A DNA stretch of 64,000 nucleotides from Methanohalobium evestigatum Z-7303 (GCF_000196655.1 NC_014253.1:992001-1056000); one strand, 5' to 3'; shown: positions 18,949-29,122, counted from the stretch's first letter. Program-made: numbers and translations. The notes: a model not told the origin generated them from the letters alone.

Positions 18949-20067
18949 ATGAAAATAGGAGTAGTTGTTCATGGTCCAGAGGTTGTAGATTCGGGGCAGT
19001 CTAAATTAATACTGGATATATTATCATCATTGTATGATAGTTTGAACGCTCAACTTGGAGGGTCAATGGGTAAAACAGCAGTCATTGATGCAGGTCTTGA
19101 AAATCTGATTGATATAACCGGGTGTTTGAAACCAAGCCAAAGTATTAGATATCTGGAAAAAATCGAAAATTGTGATATAGTATGTCTATTAACTCAATCT
19201 AAATCTGTTGATAATGGTCACATATTTGGAAACATGGTGATAGAAAAATTGGATAATCCCAAATTACCGGTTTTACAGATTGAAACACAGGGAAGCGGGG
19301 TAATAATTCCATGGACAAAAAATTCTACAAACCATGCAAAATCCCTATCTGATTTGTTGGGTTTAAAAATTTCAACTCCGATGAATATTGTTTCTGGTAT
19401 TTATAAATGTGGTTCAACTATAAAAAGAGAGATTTCCGGTGTGTCGCCCGGAGAGTGTGTATTTTTAAACGGAATCATAATAGGCAGAGCTGAATCAAAT
19501 AAAGTAACCATCGTTGCAGACAATGGTTTCATAAAATCAATTGAAGGCGGAACTATAAAGCAACATGGGGTCGAAAAACTTCATAAGTATGATAAAAGAG
19601 TGCCTGTAGATATAGAAAATGCATGGATAAAAACAGGTTTGTTAAGACGTAGCTGTAATTATTCTCCACAGGTTAAATATAATAGTACTGGAAGTAATAA
19701 TGGTTTTAGAGTGGTTTTAATTGATCATGACGCTGATAACTGTTTTGACTTAGATTTTAAGGTAGATATGGCGGTTACAATAGGTGATGATACAACAATA
19801 GTAGCAGCAGATATATTTTATAGATTTGCAGTTCCTGTAATAGGTATTGTAGATGGTGACAGGGATGAGGAATATCAAAATATGTGTATTTATCCCGGCA
19901 CATGTATATTAAAGTTAAAACCCGGATATGACGATATATTGGGTAAACGAATAGAAAATGAAATCTTTAGGGGGGATAAAATAGTTGATTTTGATACAAT
20001 GGAATCTTTTAAAAGGGAAATAATATATTTAGGTAAAGAGATTATTGAATCTGTTATTCAATACTAA
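18949..20067 (+). CDS. DUF2117 family protein
   Basis: The 372-residue protein starts MKIGVVVHGPEVVDSGQSK and contains LGGSMGKTAVIDAGLEN, SGVSPGECVFLNGIIIGRAE, VTIGDDTTIVAADIFYRFAVP and IGIVDGDRDE. I recall this layout as DUF2117, which is widespread in methanogens. VTIGDDTT...IVDGD suggests nucleotide or metal binding in the C-terminal half. No function is established. It probably shares a transcript with the exchanger gene upstream. Confidence 0.65.
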   Translation: MKIGVVVHGPEVVDSGQSKLILDILSSLYDSLNAQLGGSMGKTAVIDAGLENLIDITGCLKPSQSIRYLEKIENCDIVCLLTQSKSVDNGHIFGNMVIEKLDNPKLPVLQIETQGSGVIIPWTKNSTNHAKSLSDLLGLKISTPMNIVSGIYKCGSTIKREISGVSPGECVFLNGIIIGRAESNKVTIVADNGFIKSIEGGTIKQHGVEKLHKYDKRVPVDIENAWIKTGLLRRSCNYSPQVKYNSTGSNNGFRVVLIDHDADNCFDLDFKVDMAVTIGDDTTIVAADIFYRFAVPVIGIVDGDRDEEYQNMCIYPGTCILKLKPGYDDILGKRIENEIFRGDKIVDFDTMESFKREIIYLGKEIIESVIQY

Positions 20068-20202
20068 CTCTGCAAATTTTAAGACAGATAAAAATCTAAA
20101 AGTTTAAATATAATAATGATCAACATAAATATTGTAGACGGGGGTTTACTAAAACTCTTAAATAAATATATTTGTACCTATACAATGGGGGTTTATTTAT
20201 AA

Positions 20203-20583
20203 ATGAAAGATTTTGAAGTGAATATATTAGATGAGAACGACTATAAGTTTATAGATACTTTGAAAAGCCTTGGAATGTCACGCAATGTAGCAACTGCACT
20301 GACATATTTGTCCAATGTTAAACGCGCATCATCACAGGAAATTGAAATGTGCACCGGTTTAAGGCAGCCGGAAGTAAGTATTGCCATGCGGACAATGCGT
20401 GATAACAACTGGATAAATATCTATAATAAAAAGACAGCAGGTAAGGGTAGACCAACCAAAATATATGAACTGACTACCCCTCTTGAGGACATTATCAAAT
20501 ATTACGAACAAAAAATACTGAAAAAGAATCAGGAGGCTTTGTCAGCAACTAATAAACTAAAAAGTATGTGTTCAAAGATGTAA
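20203..20583 (+). CDS. Winged-helix transcriptional regulator (ArsR/TrmB-like)
   Basis: This 126-residue protein has a winged helix at about residues 15-90: VATALTYLSNVKRASSQEIE as the first helices, RQPEVSIAMRTMRD as the recognition helix, and the wing NKKTAGKGRPTKIYEL. A C-terminal coiled tail (IIKYYEQKILKKNQEALS) probably mediates dimerisation. No metal-binding cysteine pair is visible. It is transcribed from its own promoter; TTATAAATG lies near the start and GGGGGTTTA upstream could be the ribosome site. Targets are unknown. Confidence 0.8.
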   Translation: MKDFEVNILDENDYKFIDTLKSLGMSRNVATALTYLSNVKRASSQEIEMCTGLRQPEVSIAMRTMRDNNWINIYNKKTAGKGRPTKIYELTTPLEDIIKYYEQKILKKNQEALSATNKLKSMCSKM

Positions 20584-20609
20584 AACATCTTCACATACCA
20601 TTTTTTGGT

Positions 20610-20846
20610 TTACCCACCTGATGTTATTTTTAAAACTTGGATTTTTCCGGATTCGATCACTCCATCAATTGGAGTGGCGTTTCCATCATTTAAAACAATA
20701 ACTGATTCTTCATTAATGTCAAGTTTTTTGAGTAAATCTTCATATGTCGCTCCTTTTTCAATATTTACAGATTGTTCTGAATTATCATCAGGAACGATTT
20801 TAACATCAACTGTGATATCATTCTTCCTGTTCATGTCCATACTCAT
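20610..20846 (-). CDS. SAMP/MoaD-like ubiquitin-fold protein ending in Gly-Gly
   Basis: The product ends ...LKITSGG, and the preceding beta-grasp pattern (ITVDVKIVPDD, SVNIEKGATYEDLLKKL, ESVIVLNDG, GVIESGKIQVLKI) is that of the MoaD/ThiS/SAMP superfamily. A free terminal GG is what an E1-like enzyme adenylates, so it is a likely protein modifier or sulfur carrier. Candidate ATGs at 20846, 20840 and 20834 lie inside the upstream small gene. ATG 20834 would give the shortest, most family-like N-terminus. It is probably translationally coupled to the gene at 20818-20994. Confidence 0.8.
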   Translation of the reverse strand: MSMDMNRKNDITVDVKIVPDDNSEQSVNIEKGATYEDLLKKLDINEESVIVLNDGNATPIDGVIESGKIQVLKITSGG

Positions 20847-20994
20847 ACTCGTATTCAGATTCGGTAAGTGGCTCACCACCCTCTTCTTCTACCTTTTCAA
20901 AGGAATCAATATTTTCATTAATTAGTTTCTCTTCCAACTCTTCTTCCTTTTTTGAACCTTTACGCTCATAATGTCTTTTGTTATATTTTGACAT
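20818..20994 (-). CDS. Small acidic 58-residue protein overlapping the SAMP gene
   Basis: ATG 20992-20994 to TGA 20818-20820 encodes 58 residues: a basic N-terminus (MSKYNKRHYERKGSKKE) and a very acidic remainder ending YEYEYGHEQEE. Upstream, on the coding strand, AATTGAGGTGGCTTTGA provides a good ribosome site. It overlaps the first codons of the SAMP-like gene in another frame, an arrangement typical of coupled genes. I do not recognise the family. It looks disordered and could be an adaptor or substrate for the modifier. Confidence 0.6.
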   Translation of the reverse strand: MSKYNKRHYERKGSKKEEELEEKLINENIDSFEKVEEEGGEPLTESEYEYEYGHEQEE

Positions 20995-21183
20995 TCAAAG
21001 CCACCTCAATTTATACTTTGTTTGTGATGGTTATTAATCTTTTGTAATTTTGACTATATATTATCAGCAGAATTTTAGATTTAAGATTGGTATACATACA
21101 AGTTAAAATTAAGATTTAAGTTATATACCAATTTATAGAAACATTTTTATATACTTTTTCAATGACAGCATAAACTAAATGCA

Positions 21184-21906
21184 TCAGCCTTTTGTAATAC
21201 AGTCGTAGTCTATATTTGCATGTATCATTTCTGGAACTTCACCCCAGAAACCCATATGTTCTCCCTGAATGACAACTGCACCTTTTATACCGGGAATATT
21301 TTCAACCACACCGAATGAATTTTCGACAAATTCCCTCCCCACATCAGTAACAGCGTTGCCCAGTTCAGTAGCAGCAGAATCTGCAAGAGATACATTGTCA
21401 GAAAATACAATTGCTGCATCAGCCATTCCAAAACTTATAGATGGACCAACTGTCCCAGAGGAAGTACATACACCGGTAATTGTATTTCTGGGTTCCATTT
21501 TGAATGCAAGGTTCTTGAAGGCAGATGAACCAGCATATATTCCTATGGTTGCAGGTCTATTGTTAATAAGTGCAATATCCCCTCCATTATCTACAATTGC
21601 AAAATTTTCTCCTGCATCTTTCATGGCTTCAACGGCAAGGGATGCAATAGTACCGGCAACTGCACTCATGGGACCAATACCCATTGTTTTACTGGCACTG
21701 ATAAGTCTCTGGACAATTTCAGGAGTTTTTTCTTTATGATCATAAGATTCAAGGGTTGTGTTAAAATATGGGTCTGATTCGATATATCGCTCCAGTTTGG
21801 AACGGTGTAGTTTTATAGTATCTTTTGCGATTTCTATACTTGAAGAATAATCCGCAATAATGGTTACAATGGTTTCTTTTAGTTGAAACTTCTCTCGATA
21901 CGGCAT
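21184..21906 (-). CDS. UPF0280 (ApbE-like) protein of the homocysteine cluster
   Basis: The 240-residue protein belongs to UPF0280: [53 protein letters not shown] and [14 protein letters not shown] are all present. They resemble the flavin-transferase ApbE core (the T-S-G and A-D-A segments). It is third in a unit with NIL-ferredoxin (2 bp upstream) and DUF39-CBS. As I recall, Methanosarcina acetivorans has the same order (MA1822-MA1820 region). A role in cofactor attachment or sulfur insertion is an inference. Confidence 0.82.
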   Translation of the reverse strand: MPYREKFQLKETIVTIIADYSSSIEIAKDTIKLHRSKLERYIESDPYFNTTLESYDHKEKTPEIVQRLISASKTMGIGPMSAVAGTIASLAVEAMKDAGENFAIVDNGGDIALINNRPATIGIYAGSSAFKNLAFKMEPRNTITGVCTSSGTVGPSISFGMADAAIVFSDNVSLADSAATELGNAVTDVGREFVENSFGVVENIPGIKGAVVIQGEHMGFWGEVPEMIHANIDYDCITKG

Positions 21907-21908
21907 TT

Positions 21909-22307
21909 TTATTGTTCCATTAAATTTTGAATACTTAAAGCACCATGTGGACAGGTTTTAATACATGTACCACACTGGATGCAGTTTTCAGGTTCCATGT
22001 TCACATTCCAATTTTCATCAATCTTGAATACGTTTTTGGGACATATAGACACACAGGCACCGCAGTCAACACATTCATCGTCATCTCGGTTTACAGGAGA
22101 ATCCAGCTGTATAACTTTTGCACCTTTGGATATTAAGGAGTCTCTAAAATTTTCAAAATCGTTTTGTGGGACATCTGCCACGATTTCTCCGTGACTTGAA
22201 TCAAAATGTGCCTGAGAGATATTTAATAAAGTTCCAGTTTCAAGTATAGATTCTGCAACAATTGGTTTATCGATTCTGTCGGTTGAAACATTGATTTTTA
22301 TTTTCAT
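21909..22307 (-). CDS. NIL-domain ferredoxin for homocysteine biosynthesis (MA1822 type)
   Basis: The 132-residue protein joins an N-terminal NIL domain (residues 1-75, as in methionine ABC transporters) to two 4Fe-4S motifs, [12 protein letters not shown] at about 79-90 and [12 protein letters not shown] at about 109-120. In M. acetivorans the MA1821-MA1822 pair is known to support homocysteine formation from aspartate semialdehyde and sulfide without O-acetylhomoserine. It lies 11 bp after the DUF39 gene and 2 bp before UPF0280, so the three are an operon. Confidence 0.9.
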   Translation of the reverse strand: MKIKINVSTDRIDKPIVAESILETGTLLNISQAHFDSSHGEIVADVPQNDFENFRDSLISKGAKVIQLDSPVNRDDDECVDCGACVSICPKNVFKIDENWNVNMEPENCIQCGTCIKTCPHGALSIQNLMEQ

Positions 22308-22318
22308 TTAATACCTCT

Positions 22319-23818
22319 TTACTCACTTGCAAGTAATTTGCTTATATCATTGCTTGTAATAATGCCCACAACACGTCTTTCATTATCTACTACAGGTAAA
22401 GCGGATACCTCTTTTTGGTCAATATGGTGAGCGGCAATATCTATGGTTTCCTCTGTTGTAGCTGTAACCACATCCCTTGTCATGAAATCCTTTACAATAT
22501 GATATTTTTCCTGTGCAACCGCTTTTGATATATCCCATGCAGTAACAATACCAACCAGTTTGGAATCTTCTGATACCACAGGAAGATGGTCGAAAGTACT
22601 CTCCATTATCTTTTTTGCAGCCTCATGGAAAGAACTGTCCTGCTGGATGGTAACAACATTTCGAGCCATTATTTCTCTAACAAGTGGTTTTTTCATGGTC
22701 TGTTTCATTGGTTTGAATACACCCTTGTTGGGCAGTCTATGTACAGGTTCGGTAACAAAGAACTCACCGTTTTTAATCTGGTCTTTACAATCTTCAGCAA
22801 TCAGCCTTGCAGTTTTAAAACTTGAAAGCGGTGATGTAGGAACTTCTCTACCGTTTAGGTCTACATAACCGGATTTTAGTTCTGCATAGGTCACTTCTCT
22901 CAGTTTGGGACGGTCTCTACTCTGTACTCCATAATCCAGTATATTTGTAACGATATCTTCGTCTCTGACGGCTGTATTTTCAGCAATTCTTTCGTTCAGA
23001 ACCGGTATAGGCACTCCTATACCCATGTACAATGAAGTTCCATAACCGTAAAAACTTGCACCGCGAACATAATCAGGGTTCATATCCTTAAGATTGCCCT
23101 GTACCATCAGAGTGCCGAAGTTAACTTCCGGGTTGTGCTGGGACCCTTCTCCAACAACATAACCCTGTGCACCGCCTATAAAAATCCGTGTACCGGTTCC
23201 AATTGTTTCATAGTTCGGGTCATTCGATAACGGAGAAAGGACACCAGAACCTGAATAGGTAATATTTCCATGGTTTGGAAGTAATGTACTCATATAGGTA
23301 TGTAATGTGCGGTTTGTGCTGTTTGTAGCTACATTGTATTTCTGGAACCCATTTCGGGGGTTGACCATAGTGGTCTGATTTAGATCGTTGATATTTAATG
23401 TAGTATCCAGTATTTTTAAAGGATAACAATCGGTACCATAGGATTTTGCATGCACATCTATTGATTTTCCACTTATGAGGTCTTCAATAACATGGGCCCC
23501 CCCATATTCCATGCCGGCAGTTTCAGACAATTGAGTGGAGCCTATATACGCATCAACAGCTGCAAGCCCTGCATAAGCCTCTACATCGTTTAGCCAGATT
23601 TTCTGGAATTTGATGGGTGGTTCTGCATGACCAAAATTTAAAAACGCACCAGACGAGCACATGGCTCCAAATGTTCCAGTAGTAACAACATCCACCTCTT
23701 GTGCAGCACCTTCTGTACCGAGTTCTGATACGATATCTACCATTTCTTCGGCAGTAACAACATTAACACTGCCGTCTTTGATTTTATTGTTGATTTCTTC
23801 AATTGACTTTTCAACCAT
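22319..23818 (-). CDS. Homocysteine biosynthesis protein, DUF39 plus tandem CBS domains (MA1821 type)
   Basis: This 499-residue protein has DUF39 at residues about 1-370: TTGTFGAMCSSGAFLNFGH with a conserved Cys, KSYGTDCYPLK with another Cys, and IFIGGAQGYVVGEG. Two CBS domains follow at about 385-499 (MARNVVTIQQDSS and MTRDVVTATTEET). The DUF39 cysteines are implicated in sulfur transfer to aspartate semialdehyde; the CBS pair probably senses an adenosyl ligand such as SAM or AMP. It heads the homocysteine operon. Confidence 0.92.
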   Translation of the reverse strand: MVEKSIEEINNKIKDGSVNVVTAEEMVDIVSELGTEGAAQEVDVVTTGTFGAMCSSGAFLNFGHAEPPIKFQKIWLNDVEAYAGLAAVDAYIGSTQLSETAGMEYGGAHVIEDLISGKSIDVHAKSYGTDCYPLKILDTTLNINDLNQTTMVNPRNGFQKYNVATNSTNRTLHTYMSTLLPNHGNITYSGSGVLSPLSNDPNYETIGTGTRIFIGGAQGYVVGEGSQHNPEVNFGTLMVQGNLKDMNPDYVRGASFYGYGTSLYMGIGVPIPVLNERIAENTAVRDEDIVTNILDYGVQSRDRPKLREVTYAELKSGYVDLNGREVPTSPLSSFKTARLIAEDCKDQIKNGEFFVTEPVHRLPNKGVFKPMKQTMKKPLVREIMARNVVTIQQDSSFHEAAKKIMESTFDHLPVVSEDSKLVGIVTAWDISKAVAQEKYHIVKDFMTRDVVTATTEETIDIAAHHIDQKEVSALPVVDNERRVVGIITSNDISKLLASE

Positions 23819-23959
23819 GAAGCTACCTCTGTTATAATACGATAATTCGTGACACTGTGTTTTTAGAATAACTGATATGGTTAATTATATAGAACTACTT
23901 ATAAAAACAAAGTCAAACCAATTAAAAGTTATGTATTTTAATTAACTCAAGCGAGGGTT

Positions 23960-24598
23960 TTATAATTTTTTATTATTATATTTAATCCACACCCAACCGA
24001 CAACAGGTGGGACCCAGCAAAGATTTGCAGCGATAGTTTCAAGCGCAGTATAGATTTGGTTGGTAGGGCTGAATCCAATGATACGTGCTAATAGCAATCC
24101 TAACGGAACGATTATTATAACAATAAGGCTTGATACCATAACTGGATGATGTATGTATCTTTTTATGCCTTTAAGCCATGAATATTCAGACCTTTTCAGA
24201 TAATATAATCCGGAAATGTTTGCACCTATCTGATCGCTTAAAGCGTAAAAATAGGGTATATAAAAACCTTCTACGCCATAGATATTAACACCTGCAAGGT
24301 GACTAAAAAGGTCGATTATCCATGGAATACTCATTCCTGAAAGTTTACCCCATCCATACGCTTCTGAAATAGAACCCAAAGCCCCGCTTAACCTCTGTTT
24401 AATTGAATATATACCTTCAAAGATGCTTTCTCCTTCACCGGAAAATGTACGAACCAGCCAATGACCCAGTGGATTTTGTTGGTAACCATAATAATCCAGT
24501 AAACTTGCCATTACAATGCCTATAAGATAACCGGGTATTGTGTATTTGATTAATTCTGAAAATTCATTTTCGTAACCTTTCTCAGGTCTATTCTCCAT
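23960..24598 (-). CDS. Conserved membrane protein of unknown function
   Basis: The 212-residue protein shows about four to five membrane segments: [19 protein letters not shown] near residue 22, [18 protein letters not shown] near 90, [20 protein letters not shown] near 150 and [19 protein letters not shown] near 185. Residues between them are rich in G, S and Y. I do not recognise the family, though the pattern suggests a methanogen-restricted protein. It is transcribed alone, divergent from ribL. Confidence 0.7.
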   Translation of the reverse strand: MENRPEKGYENEFSELIKYTIPGYLIGIVMASLLDYYGYQQNPLGHWLVRTFSGEGESIFEGIYSIKQRLSGALGSISEAYGWGKLSGMSIPWIIDLFSHLAGVNIYGVEGFYIPYFYALSDQIGANISGLYYLKRSEYSWLKGIKRYIHHPVMVSSLIVIIIVPLGLLLARIIGFSPTNQIYTALETIAANLCWVPPVVGWVWIKYNNKKL

Positions 24599-24711
24599 AT
24601 TTAACTGATTTTAATAACATCTTGATTAAATTTTTTACTGTGGTAGTTTTGTTAATCCATAAATTTATTAATTCTTGAATGTCTTTATTGAAACTCTGTA
24701 AAGGTGATCTT

Positions 24712-25131
24712 TTGACAAGGGTACTGGCAACTGGAACATTTGACCTTCTTCATCCGGGACATCTGCACTATTTAAGTGAAGCCCGTAAACTCGGTAATGA
24801 ATTATATGTAATCGTTGCAAGAGAATCCATGATAAAACATAAACCTAAACCTGTTATTCCTGAAAATCAGCGTGTAACAATGGTAAATTCGTTAGATGTA
24901 GTGGATAAAGCAGTGCTTGGAAGTGAAACCAATATATATGAACCGATAAAGAATATAAAACCAGATGTCATAACAATCGGCTATGACCAGAAATTCAGCA
25001 GTGATTCAATCGAGAAAAATCTGGAAGAACTGGGAATTAATGCGAAGGTGGTTCGCATTAATAAATTAAGTGATTGTTCGCTGTGTAGCAGCGGAAAAAT
25101 TATCGATAGAATACTTGAACGTTATTGCTAA
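24712..25131 (+). CDS. ribL: Archaeal FAD synthetase (cytidylyltransferase-like)
   Basis: I choose TTG 24712, because AAGGTGAT lies just before it; ATG 24679 has no ribosome site and would add 11 residues. The 139-residue protein begins TRVLATGTFDLLHPGHLHYL, with the nucleotidyltransferase HPGH motif. It ends with a cysteine-bearing tail (SDCSLCSSGKIIDRIL), where the usual ISSS-like motif is seen as CSSGKI. Archaeal RibL makes FAD from FMN and ATP or CTP. RibH and RibC genes lie close by on the other strand, so flavin genes are grouped here. Confidence 0.85.
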   Translation: MTRVLATGTFDLLHPGHLHYLSEARKLGNELYVIVARESMIKHKPKPVIPENQRVTMVNSLDVVDKAVLGSETNIYEPIKNIKPDVITIGYDQKFSSDSIEKNLEELGINAKVVRINKLSDCSLCSSGKIIDRILERYC

Positions 25132-26274
25132 TTATTCAAGCACAGATTTTATACGCTCAAGACCTTCCTGTATTCTATCCTGAGATGTTGCATAGGATAT
25201 TCTTATAAAGTTTTTACCACTTGGACCAAATGCTGATCCAGGTGTTACTGCAACATGAGCTTCTTTTAATAATTCTTCAGCCACTTCATCTCCGGTACCA
25301 AATTCACTGACATCAGCGAACGCGTAAAAAGCTCCTTGTGGTCGATTACATTTAATTCCCAGTGAATTCAGGCCATCAACCAGTACATCTCTTCGTGCTC
25401 TAAATTCGTTTACCATCTCATAAACAGGCTCCTGTGGTCCATTAAGGGCGGCATAGCCCCCGTGCTGTACAAAAGTTGTTGCACTACTTACAGAATGGGA
25501 TTGGATTTTGAGCAAATTATTGAATATATCAGGATGTGCGCAGGCATATCCAAGCCTCCAGCCAGTCATGGCATATGATTTGGAAAAACCATTTACTGTT
25601 ATGGTACGATCCTGCATGCCGTCCATCGAACCGATGCTGATATGTTCTCTGTCATAGATGATTTTTTCATAGATTTCATCTGAAAGTACAAACAAATCAT
25701 GGTCGATTGCAATGTCTGCAATATTTTCAAGCACATCCTTTTCATATACGCTTCCTGTCGGATTACATGGGCTGTTTACAACAATCATTTTGGTTTTGTC
25801 GGTTACGTATTCAGAAATGTCATAGGGTTTGAAATCATTGTCTGGATTAGTTGGAGCCCATACAGGATGTGCTCCTGCCATTTTTATACAGGGTTCATAT
25901 GAAACCCATGCAGGGTCAAACAAAATAGCCTCATCGTCTTGGTCGAGGACAGACATCATTATTTCAAAAATAGCCTGTTTGGCTCCGGGAGTAACCAAAA
26001 TATTGGATTCATCTGCATTCAGTTTATTCTCATTTTGTAATTTTTCAGCAATAGCAGATTTTAACTGGGGGATTCCTGCAGACGGTGCATAATGAGTTTC
26101 ACCATTATACATAGCATTTGCTGCAGAATCGCAGATGTGTCTGGGAGTATCAAAATCAGGTTCTCCCAGACTAAAACTTATAACATCGATATTTTTTTTG
26201 CGTAACTGATTTGCAAGGTTTGCGATTCTTATCGTTTCAGACTCTTTTACACGTTCTACCCTTGAAGATGCCAT
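25132..26274 (-). CDS. Class I aminotransferase (aspartate aminotransferase type)
   Basis: This PLP enzyme of about 380 residues starts at ATG 26274. It shows SLGEPDFDTP, TPGAKQAIFE, NSPCNPTGSVY, SDEIYEKIIYD, the PLP lysine in NGFSKSYAMTGWRLGYA, and the substrate arginine in NFIRISYA. It transfers amino groups between amino acids and 2-oxoglutarate; aspartate is the likely main substrate. NPTG, the spacing and the length fit subgroup I-gamma. Its stop touches the end of ribL (convergent). Confidence 0.92.
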   Translation of the reverse strand: MASSRVERVKESETIRIANLANQLRKKNIDVISFSLGEPDFDTPRHICDSAANAMYNGETHYAPSAGIPQLKSAIAEKLQNENKLNADESNILVTPGAKQAIFEIMMSVLDQDDEAILFDPAWVSYEPCIKMAGAHPVWAPTNPDNDFKPYDISEYVTDKTKMIVVNSPCNPTGSVYEKDVLENIADIAIDHDLFVLSDEIYEKIIYDREHISIGSMDGMQDRTITVNGFSKSYAMTGWRLGYACAHPDIFNNLLKIQSHSVSSATTFVQHGGYAALNGPQEPVYEMVNEFRARRDVLVDGLNSLGIKCNRPQGAFYAFADVSEFGTGDEVAEELLKEAHVAVTPGSAFGPSGKNFIRISYATSQDRIQEGLERIKSVLE

Positions 26275-26315
26275 CAAAAACTCAAAACGCAGTCTTATAT
26301 TTAACTTTAATTATT

Positions 26316-26720
26316 TTATAGGCGCTGTACAAGTTTTACTGCAGACTCTACAGCTCTTTTAGAATAATCCAACCTTTCGTGTGCTTCCATACGGGTCATA
26401 CCTGGACCCGCTATCCCGAGAGTTACCGGTTTATTGTATTCCAGGGACAAATCGGTTATTTTTCTTGAAGCATGCTGTACAACGATTTCGTCATGTTCAG
26501 TAGACCCTTCTATAACTGCACCGATTGTTACTACAGCATCGATATCATCCTGTTCACAGAATTTTTTAATTGCAAGGGGCATATCATAAACCCCGGGAAC
26601 AAGGATTTTATTTTTAACCTCTGCCCCGAGAAATTCTGCGTGTTCTTTTCCCAAAAGTTCCATCTGATAGGTAAGGTCTCTGTTGAATTCAGCAATAACA
26701 AATCCCAGATTAATACTCAT
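26316..26720 (-). CDS. ribH: 6,7-Dimethyl-8-ribityllumazine synthase
   Basis: The 134-residue protein has the RibH motifs: [14 protein letters not shown] at the N-terminus, [30 protein letters not shown] with the catalytic histidine, and [12 protein letters not shown]. It condenses the pyrimidinedione with dihydroxybutanone phosphate in riboflavin synthesis. It directly follows ribC (23 bp apart) on the same strand, so they are probably an operon. Confidence 0.95.
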   Translation of the reverse strand: MSINLGFVIAEFNRDLTYQMELLGKEHAEFLGAEVKNKILVPGVYDMPLAIKKFCEQDDIDAVVTIGAVIEGSTEHDEIVVQHASRKITDLSLEYNKPVTLGIAGPGMTRMEAHERLDYSKRAVESAVKLVQRL

Positions 26721-26743
26721 ATATAATCTCCATTTTTATTTTA

Positions 26744-27214
<471 letters not shown>

Positions 27215-27217
27215 TTA

Positions 27218-28369
27218 TTATAAAGAGTCCAAAATATCGTTTGCAGCATTAATACCTGCACCTACCTCAGATATTATACCTCTTTTGTGGAGTATGGTTT
27301 CAAGTTCCTGAATTGTAATAAGTATATCTCTATGTGTCAGATTGCCCATATTACCGATTCTGAATATTTTGTCCTTAAGTCTTTCCTGTCCGCCAACAAT
27401 AACAATACCTCTCTTCAGCATATCTTTTTTAATGTCTTCACCACTGACACCTTCAGGAGCGCTCATAGCAGAGACAGTATTTGAATACTGAGTATTTTCA
27501 TCCAGTGTTGGATACATTTCCAGACCTATTGCATCCATAGCGTTGCGAACTGCTTTTGAGTACGTTCTATGACGGTTGATTCTATTATCTATGCCTTCCT
27601 CATTCACAATATGCAGAGATTCCTGTAGTCCATAGAACAGCGGTACTGCAGGTGTGTAAGGTGTCTGTGTTTTATCTTTATCAAGGCTTTCTTTATAGGC
27701 TTCAAGGTCGAGATAATACGGTTTATTATCTACATTCTCCATTGCTTCATATGCTCTATCGCTTATGGAAACCATGGACATACCTGGAGGAGCACCTATA
27801 CATTTCTGAGAACCGGCAATTGCAATGTCAACTCCCCAGTCATCAACTTTGACCTCGTCTCCTCCGATGGACGTTATGCCATCCATTATAAATAGAGCAT
27901 CATATTTTTTGGCAAGTTTGCCGACTTCTTTAGCCGGATTCAATACACCTGCAGAAGTTTCGTTATGTACCATTGCAACAGAATTTGCACCTTCAGCAAG
28001 TAAATTTTCTACTTTATCCAAATCTATGGGTTCTCCCCATTCGGATTCAACAGGTAATGCGTTCCCATACCTATCTGCTATTAATTTGAACCTTTCACCG
28101 AACTTACCATTCTCGATTGTAATGACATTATCATTGTTGTTGGTTGTGCATCCGATGGCGGCTTCCATTCCCGCACTGCCAGAGCCGCTTATAACAGAAA
28201 TATCATTTTGAGTATTGAATACATCTTTTAGAATATTACAGCAATCATCATAAATTTCTGCGAATTCGTCACCTCTGTGATTTATCATTGGTTTTGACAT
28301 AGCTCTTAATATTCTTGGTGCAACTGGTACTGGACCAGGCATCATTATTAACTTGTCTTCAAAATTCAT
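27218..28369 (-). CDS. Class V aminotransferase (alanine-glyoxylate type)
   Basis: The 383-residue PLP enzyme begins with MMPGPVPVAPRILRAMSKP and contains ISGSGSAGMEAAI, VHNETSAGVLNP, FIMDGITSIGGDEV and the PLP lysine in AGSQKCIGAPPG. These features match archaeal MJ0959-like alanine/serine-glyoxylate aminotransferases. The exact amino donor cannot be read from the sequence. It is upstream of ribC with a 9-bp gap, so it heads a three-gene minus-strand unit. Confidence 0.88.
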   Translation of the reverse strand: MNFEDKLIMMPGPVPVAPRILRAMSKPMINHRGDEFAEIYDDCCNILKDVFNTQNDISVISGSGSAGMEAAIGCTTNNNDNVITIENGKFGERFKLIADRYGNALPVESEWGEPIDLDKVENLLAEGANSVAMVHNETSAGVLNPAKEVGKLAKKYDALFIMDGITSIGGDEVKVDDWGVDIAIAGSQKCIGAPPGMSMVSISDRAYEAMENVDNKPYYLDLEAYKESLDKDKTQTPYTPAVPLFYGLQESLHIVNEEGIDNRINRHRTYSKAVRNAMDAIGLEMYPTLDENTQYSNTVSAMSAPEGVSGEDIKKDMLKRGIVIVGGQERLKDKIFRIGNMGNLTHRDILITIQELETILHKRGIISEVGAGINAANDILDSL

Positions 28370-28463
28370 GTTATTCTCCTTTTAATTTCTGTTATGTATT
28401 GGCTCTATAATGGATTTACCTAATATATAATTGTAGCCAAATTTATCGGTTTTAATAAAAAAT

Positions 28464-29021
28464 TTAACTATGTAATAATTTCATCAGGTCATGTTTTGTG
28501 ATCATTCCAGTATATTTACCGTTATCCATTATCAAAACAGCCGAGAATTGTTCAAACATGTTAAAAACAGCGTTTATAAAAGTTTCAGGAGATATTACTG
28601 GAAGTGGACTCATCATAACATCACGGATTCTCATATCTGGAACAGCGTTTATCTTGTTATCAGTCATAACTTTTAAAATCATGTCTTCAGATACGCTTCC
28701 AACACAAGACCAATCCTCTAAAACAGGAACCTGTGAATAACCATGTTTTTCCATGATATTAACTGCATCATTAATTGTTTTGTCAGGTGAAATATACACT
28801 ACATCAGTATGCATTATATTTTTAGCTAACAGATCTTTGTTTTCAGCTTTTTGGAAAGCATCATAGATTTTTTTGACTGTGGACAAACGAGGGTCAACAT
28901 CATTTGCCTCAATACGTGCAATTAGTGGTTGACTTACACCTGTCATTTTAGCCAGTTCATTCTGAGTAAATCCAAGCTCATTTCTTTTTCTTTTAAGATT
29001 CTCTGCTGTGGGGAATATCAT
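28464..29021 (-). CDS. XRE-type HTH regulator with two CBS domains
   Basis: The 185-residue protein has an N-terminal helix-turn-helix (about residues 8-60, ELGFTQNELAKMTGVSQPLIARIEA). A CBS pair follows at about 70-125 (MHTDVVYISPDKT) and 130-185 (MMSPLPVISPETF). Archaeal proteins of this layout are thought to couple DNA binding to adenosine-nucleotide sensing. It sits between the class V aminotransferase and cdc48 genes on the same strand but has its own leader. Confidence 0.9.
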   Translation of the reverse strand: MIFPTAENLKRKRNELGFTQNELAKMTGVSQPLIARIEANDVDPRLSTVKKIYDAFQKAENKDLLAKNIMHTDVVYISPDKTINDAVNIMEKHGYSQVPVLEDWSCVGSVSEDMILKVMTDNKINAVPDMRIRDVMMSPLPVISPETFINAVFNMFEQFSAVLIMDNGKYTGMITKHDLMKLLHS

Positions 29022-29086
29022 ATGGATTACATTTGGTAATAGCCGTATTTAAGTAATTGGTTTTTGGAATCAGATAAAAGGAAATG

Positions 29087-29112
29087 AAACATCCTTTTTA
29101 ATGAGGATGTTT
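29087..29112 (-). terminator. Hairpin downstream of cdc48
   Basis: AAACATCCT (29087-29095) and AGGATGTTT (29104-29112) form a perfect 9-bp stem starting 10 bp after the cdc48 stop. On the minus strand the following bases are TCATTTCCTTTTATC, moderately T-rich. It is a candidate transcription end for cdc48. Confidence 0.5.
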
Positions 29113-29122
29113 AAATTGTTGT

